Assembly: GCF_026625865.1 (NCBI RefSeq)
Contig: NZ_CP113067.1
Span: forward strand, 558,001 to 622,000
Length of the DNA: 64,000 nt
DNA from: Microbacterium sp. SL75
Lineage (GTDB): Bacteria > Actinomycetota > Actinomycetes > Actinomycetales > Microbacteriaceae
Direction: 5' to 3'
Below the pieces are notes generated by a model. The model saw only the letters and a program-made list of their open reading frames with translations, made no database searches and was not told where the DNA came from. The first letter of the stretch is position 1. Each line of letters begins with the position of its first letter. Made by a program: the position numbers and the translations under genes. Shown one piece after another: positions 60,320 through 64,000 of this stretch.

Positions 60320-61249
60320 GTGGAGTACTGCCTGTTCACCGAGCCCCAGCAGGGCTTCACCTACGACGATCAACTCGCTTTCGCGCGCTCGGCAGAACAG
60401 CACGGCCTCGACGGCTTCTTCCGCTCGGACCACTACCTGCGCATGGGCCCGGGCGATCCCCGACCGGGCCCCACCGACGCGTGGACGACCCTCGCCGGCC
60501 TCGCGCGCGAGACCTCGCGCATCCGCCTGGGCACGCTCGTGTCGTCGGTGACGTACCGCGTCCCCGCGATCCTCGCGATCCAGGTCGCACAGGTCGACGC
60601 CATGTCGGGCGGACGCGTCGAGCTGGGCCTCGGCACGGGCTGGTTCGAGCGCGAGCACGCGGCCTACGGCATCCCCTTCCCGGCGAAGCGCTTCGACCTG
60701 CTCGAAGAGCAGCTCCAGGTCGTCACGGGTCTGTGGTCGACTCCGGATGCCGACACCTTCTCGTTCCGCGGAGAGCACTACGCGCTCGACGAAGCGCCGG
60801 CGCTGCCGAAGCCGGTGCAGTCGCCGGTGCCGGTGATCGTGGGCGGCGGCGGCCCGAAGCGCACCCCCGCTCTCGCCGCGAAGTACGCCACGGAGTTCAA
60901 CATCGGCTTCGTCGCGGAAGACGTCGTGGCCGAGAAGTTCGCCGTCGTCCGCGCCGCGTGCGAGACGATCGGCCGCGACCCGCAGACGCTGAAGCTCTCG
61001 GTCGCGCTGCCGACCATCGTCGGCTCGGACGAGGCCGCGATCGAGCGGCGCGCTCAGGCGATCGGCCGCACGCGCGCGGAGTTCGACGACGGTACGAACA
61101 TCGTCGGCACACCCGAGCAGGTCGCCGAGAAGGTGGAAAGGCTGCGGGCCCTCGGCGCGGAGCGGGTCTACTTCCAGCTCATGGACTTGCGCGACGTCGA
61201 TCACGCCGATCAGATCGGCGCCGAGGTCCTGCCGCTCCTCCCGCGCTGA
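60320..61249 (+). CDS. LLM-class F420-dependent oxidoreductase
   Basis: The 309-residue TIM-barrel enzyme has [14 protein letters not shown] near residue 34, [40 protein letters not shown] and [20 protein letters not shown], typical of F420-dependent luciferase-like oxidoreductases. The substrate is unknown. GGAGG lies before the GTG start. Its stop lies 4 bp from the convergent tadA stop. Confidence 0.92.
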   Translation: MEYCLFTEPQQGFTYDDQLAFARSAEQHGLDGFFRSDHYLRMGPGDPRPGPTDAWTTLAGLARETSRIRLGTLVSSVTYRVPAILAIQVAQVDAMSGGRVELGLGTGWFEREHAAYGIPFPAKRFDLLEEQLQVVTGLWSTPDADTFSFRGEHYALDEAPALPKPVQSPVPVIVGGGGPKRTPALAAKYATEFNIGFVAEDVVAEKFAVVRAACETIGRDPQTLKLSVALPTIVGSDEAAIERRAQAIGRTRAEFDDGTNIVGTPEQVAEKVERLRALGAERVYFQLMDLRDVDHADQIGAEVLPLLPR

Positions 61250-61253
61250 GCGC

Positions 61254-61715
61254 TCAGCGGCGGTTCTCGAAGAACGCCCGGAGCTGTGCGGCGGCCCGCT
61301 CCTCGTCGACCCCGCCGACCACCTCGACGCGGTGGGGAAGACGCCGATCGCGCAGGACGTCGTACATGGATCCCGCGGCTCCCGCCTTGGCATCCCACGA
61401 CCCGAAGACGACGCGCTCGACGCGCGCCTGCAGGATCGCCCCCGCGCACATCACGCACGGCTCGAGGGTGACCACGAGCGTGCACTCCGCCAGGTGCCAC
61501 GAACTTCGGTTACGGGCGGCCTCGCGCAGCGCCACGACCTCGGCGTGCGCGGTGGGGTCGCCCGTGGCCTCGCGGAGGTTGCGACCCTCGCCGATGATCC
61601 GGCCGGTGGAGTCGACGACGACGGCTCCCACCGGGACGTCGCCGTCGACTTCGGCGGCGTCGGCGAGCTCGAAGGCCCGCCGCATCGCGGCGAGGTCTGC
61701 GGCGGTGGGCGTCAC
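61254..61715 (-). CDS. tadA: tRNA-specific adenosine deaminase TadA
   Basis: The 153-residue zinc deaminase edits A34 to inosine in tRNA-Arg(ACG). The zinc and proton-relay residues are in [15 protein letters not shown] (His, Glu) and [14 protein letters not shown] (two Cys). GTG at 61715 is the start that fits the family length; the open frame to 62804 runs antisense through upp and is rejected. Confidence 0.93.
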   Translation of the reverse strand: MTPTAADLAAMRRAFELADAAEVDGDVPVGAVVVDSTGRIIGEGRNLREATGDPTAHAEVVALREAARNRSSWHLAECTLVVTLEPCVMCAGAILQARVERVVFGSWDAKAGAAGSMYDVLRDRRLPHRVEVVGGVDEERAAAQLRAFFENRR

Positions 61716-61772
61716 GGGAGCTCCGAGAATCGACGGCGGTGGGGTGCGGGGGAAACGGTTAGCCTTGAGCCT

Positions 61773-62405
61773 ATGCGTGTCCACGTCGCCGACCACCCGC
61801 TCATCACCCACAAGCTCACGGTGCTGCGTGACGTGCAGACGTCGTCGCCGGTGTTCCGCCAGCTCACCGAGGAGCTCGTGACGCTCCTCGCGTATGAGGC
61901 GACCCGCAACGTGCGCGTCGACCCGATCGAGATCCAGACCCCGGTCACCAAGACGATGGGTGTGAGAATCAGTGAGCCCCGGCCGATCGTGGTGCCCATC
62001 CTGCGCGCCGGCCTCGGCATGCTCGAGGGCATGGTGAAGCTCCTGCCCACCGCCGAGGTCGGATTCCTCGGCATGGTCCGCGACGAAGAGACCTTCGAGC
62101 CGACGACCTACGCCGAGCGCCTGCCCGACGACCTCAGCGACCGCCAGTGCTTCGTGCTCGACCCGATGCTCGCCACCGGCGGCTCGCTCGGCGCGGCCAT
62201 CAAGTTCCTGTTCGCGCGTGGCGCGCAGGACGTCACCGCGATCTGCCTGCTGGGCGCGCCCGAGGGCGTTGCGGCGATCGAGAAGCAGGTCGAGGGCCAC
62301 GACGTCACTCTCGTGCTCGGCGCCGTCGACGAGCGCCTCAACGAGAAGGGCTACATCGTGCCCGGTCTCGGTGACGCCGGCGACCGTCTCTACGGCACGG
62401 CCTGA
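61773..62405 (+). CDS. upp: uracil phosphoribosyltransferase
   Basis: The 210-residue salvage enzyme converts uracil and PRPP to UMP. It begins [20 protein letters not shown], has [12 protein letters not shown] and the PRPP loop [18 protein letters not shown], and ends [25 protein letters not shown] (61760-61765) ends 7 nt before the ATG: leaderless. It is divergent from tadA and overlaps the convergent helicase gene by 16 bp. Confidence 0.96.
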   Translation: MRVHVADHPLITHKLTVLRDVQTSSPVFRQLTEELVTLLAYEATRNVRVDPIEIQTPVTKTMGVRISEPRPIVVPILRAGLGMLEGMVKLLPTAEVGFLGMVRDEETFEPTTYAERLPDDLSDRQCFVLDPMLATGGSLGAAIKFLFARGAQDVTAICLLGAPEGVAAIEKQVEGHDVTLVLGAVDERLNEKGYIVPGLGDAGDRLYGTA

Positions 62406-64000
62406 GCGCCCACCAATCGAGCGAACCCGCTGAGCCGCGCGACCCCTTCGGGGGTCCGCGGGAGATCGTCGAGCAGAGCGGGCGAGTACACCACGTAGGC
62501 GGCCTGCATCGCGCGTGAGATCGCGACGTTGATGCGATTGCGCAGCAGCAGGAACTCCAGGCCGCGCGGAGCCTCCCGGCCCGACGACGCGGCGAGGGTC
62601 AGGATCGCGACGACCGCTTCTTTGCCCTGGAAACGGTCGACCGTCCCGACCGGGACATCGGCGAAGCCCGCGGCGGCCAGGGCCTCTTCGACGGCGACCT
62701 GTTGTGCGTTGTAGGGGGTGATGACGATGATGTCGTCGGCCCGCAGCGACCGGGGAGCATGCACGATGGCGGAGTCCCCCGCTCCCCCCTCGGCGCCCGT
62801 CCACTCGCGCCCCACGAGTTCGGACACCAGGCGCGCGACCTCAGCGGCCTCTTCGTTCGAGAACGTCGAGTTGCCGCGGTGCCGCACGGGACGAGGGTGG
62901 ACGCCGGGGTCGACGCCGTCGAGACGGCGCAGAGCGGTGGAGGGGTGCGAGGCGAGACGCCCCTCGTACGACAGCCGTGAGACCGGCTCGGCGACGGCGG
63001 GGTGCATACGGCGCGTGCGCGCGAGGAAGTAGCCGAACTCGTCCGGCACCACCTCGGCACCGTCGATGATCCACCCCAGGGCCGAGGTGTCGACGGGTTC
63101 GGGGTGCGTACCCTGGCTGACCTGCGGCAGCTGCTGCGGGTCGCCCAGCAGCAGGAGACGCTGCGCCGCGAGCGACACCGCGATGGTGGAGGCGAGCGAG
63201 AACTGCCCCGCCTCGTCGATCACGAGCAGATCGAGGCTCCCGCGCGGGATACGAGCCTCGTGGCTGAAATCCCAGGCGGTCCCCCCGACGACGAAGCCGG
63301 TGGAGGCGTTCTCGGCGGTGAACGACGCCACGCCGTTCTTGGGCAGCACCGTGAAAGCGTGCGGGGCACTCGGATCTTTCGGCGCCTTCCCGACCCGGGA
63401 TGCCGGCACCCCGGCCGCGATGACCTGATCGAGCATGTGCTCGATGGTCGCGTGGGATTGCGCCACGACCCCGATGCGGTAGCCGCGCTCGGCGACGAGG
63501 CGCGCGATGACGTGCGAGCCCACGTAGGTCTTGCCCGTGCCGGGAGGGCCTTGGACGGCGAGATAGCTGTGGTCGAGGTCGGCGACGCTACGCGCGATGG
63601 CGGTGACCTCGTCGTCGCCGGTCGCGCTGTCGACGCTCGTGACCGGGGAGAGTGCCCCCGACAGCGTGCGCGGCGGGACGCGACGCAGGATGTCGGCGGC
63701 CGCGCCGTCGGGGATCCCGGGGGCGGCGGCGAGGACTCCGTCGGCCCATGCGTCGATCGCTTTCTGCTGATTCCCGGCGCGCGGGGGTGCGGGCGGGGTG
63801 AGGGCGAGCGGCAGGTCGCGCCAGGTCGCGCCGTCGACGGCGGTCTCTTCGACGATCGCTCCGTCGTCGAGCACTTCGCGCACCGTCACTCGGCGCGCAC
63901 CGTGGATCCATCGGGGGCGCGTCTCGAGCGGGAAGGGCGCGGGAAGGTCGTAGACCGCGAAGGGCTCGCCGTCCACGCTCACGCGCGTGCCGGGTGCGAC
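62390..64000 (-). CDS. AAA helicase part of a TM0106-type RecB-like nuclease fusion (5' end missing)
   Basis: The frame is open to the right edge (at least 536 residues). It is a superfamily 1 DNA2/UPF1-like helicase: Walker [19 protein letters not shown], Walker [43 protein letters not shown], and [19 protein letters not shown] then [20 protein letters not shown] near the end. In actinobacteria this module is the C-terminal half of a long protein whose N-terminal half is a RecB-like nuclease (family knowledge); that half would lie past 64000. Possible roles are DNA repair or phage defence. Confidence 0.88.
   Translation of the reverse strand, partial: VAPGTRVSVDGEPFAVYDLPAPFPLETRPRWIHGARRVTVREVLDDGAIVEETAVDGATWRDLPLALTPPAPPRAGNQQKAIDAWADGVLAAAPGIPDGAAADILRRVPPRTLSGALSPVTSVDSATGDDEVTAIARSVADLDHSYLAVQGPPGTGKTYVGSHVIARLVAERGYRIGVVAQSHATIEHMLDQVIAAGVPASRVGKAPKDPSAPHAFTVLPKNGVASFTAENASTGFVVGGTAWDFSHEARIPRGSLDLLVIDEAGQFSLASTIAVSLAAQRLLLLGDPQQLPQVSQGTHPEPVDTSALGWIIDGAEVVPDEFGYFLARTRRMHPAVAEPVSRLSYEGRLASHPSTALRRLDGVDPGVHPRPVRHRGNSTFSNEEAAEVARLVSELVGREWTGAEGGAGDSAIVHAPRSLRADDIIVITPYNAQQVAVEEALAAAGFADVPVGTVDRFQGKEAVVAILTLAASSGREAPRGLEFLLLRNRINVAISRAMQAAYVVYSPALLDDLPRTPEGVARLSGFARLVGAQAVP

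Noticed and set aside
61716-62804. Long upstream extension of the tadA frame
   Set aside because: It runs antisense through upp. Only the last 153 residues have deaminase motifs; the GTG at 61715 is the sensible start.

Overview
The window is high-GC actinobacterial DNA. Gene content (menaquinone pathway, F420-type LLM oxidoreductases, sortase motif LAKTG, small ribosomal protein bS22, DUF4229/DUF6264/DUF6518 proteins), many GTG starts and many leaderless promoters point to Microbacteriaceae, most likely Microbacterium or a close relative. This placement is inference from content; no 16S gene is present. Both edges cut a gene: an FAD oxidoreductase on the left and a helicase of the TM0106 RecB-like nuclease type on the right.

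Layout. 1-6 kb: oxidoreductase end, a possible decayed MocR-type regulator, PutA proline catabolism and its divergent LysR regulator. 6-11 kb: an aztABCD-type zinc importer with two beta-propeller lipoproteins, a divergent ATPase gene and a Zur-like box between them, then a MarR gene. 11-20 kb: housekeeping and small proteins, tRNA-Tyr, PfkB kinase, YajQ, acyl-CoA synthetase, hydrolase, and a lower-GC RelA/SpoT-domain gene that looks acquired. 20-34.3 kb: ferredoxin-NADP reductase and a dispersed menaquinone pathway (polyprenyl synthase, MenG, MenF, MenD, MenA, MenE, MenB, MenC) interleaved with PPK2, membrane proteins and a pair of paralogous 59-residue proteins. 34.3-41.3 kb: TetR with tandem operators, an MMPL exporter carrying an extra C-terminal degenerate ATPase-like region, a YhgE/Pip protein, a hexanucleotide repeat and two 61-bp palindromes flanking a DUF559-like gene. 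41.3-46 kb: a System II cytochrome c maturation cluster (TlpA, CcdA, ResB, CcsB) that fits a menaquinone-fed respiratory chain. 46-54 kb: DedA, archaeal-type AspRS, an orphan ABC ATPase lacking catalytic residues, and a two-gene operon for an S53 peptidase and a sortase-anchored surface protein under a second Zur-like box. 54-64 kb: redox proteins, bS22, a BldC-like regulator, ArsR, a Ktr/Trk potassium system, ProC, hydrolase, LLM oxidoreductase, TadA, Upp and the truncated helicase.

Main points for a second look: (i) two 15-bp boxes with identical arms link the zinc importer to the S53 peptidase and surface protein operon; (ii) two unrelated proteins carry ABC-ATPase folds without catalytic motifs; (iii) a stand-alone lower-GC RelA/SpoT-domain protein has an unrecognised C-terminal half; (iv) twin 59-residue proteins share a 20-nt leader; (v) the heptamer GGATGCC/GGCATCC is strongly over-represented on both strands; (vi) at least 22 genes start 6-8 nt after a TANNNT hexamer, implying leaderless mRNAs. 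All family assignments come from reading motifs by eye; no database search was run.
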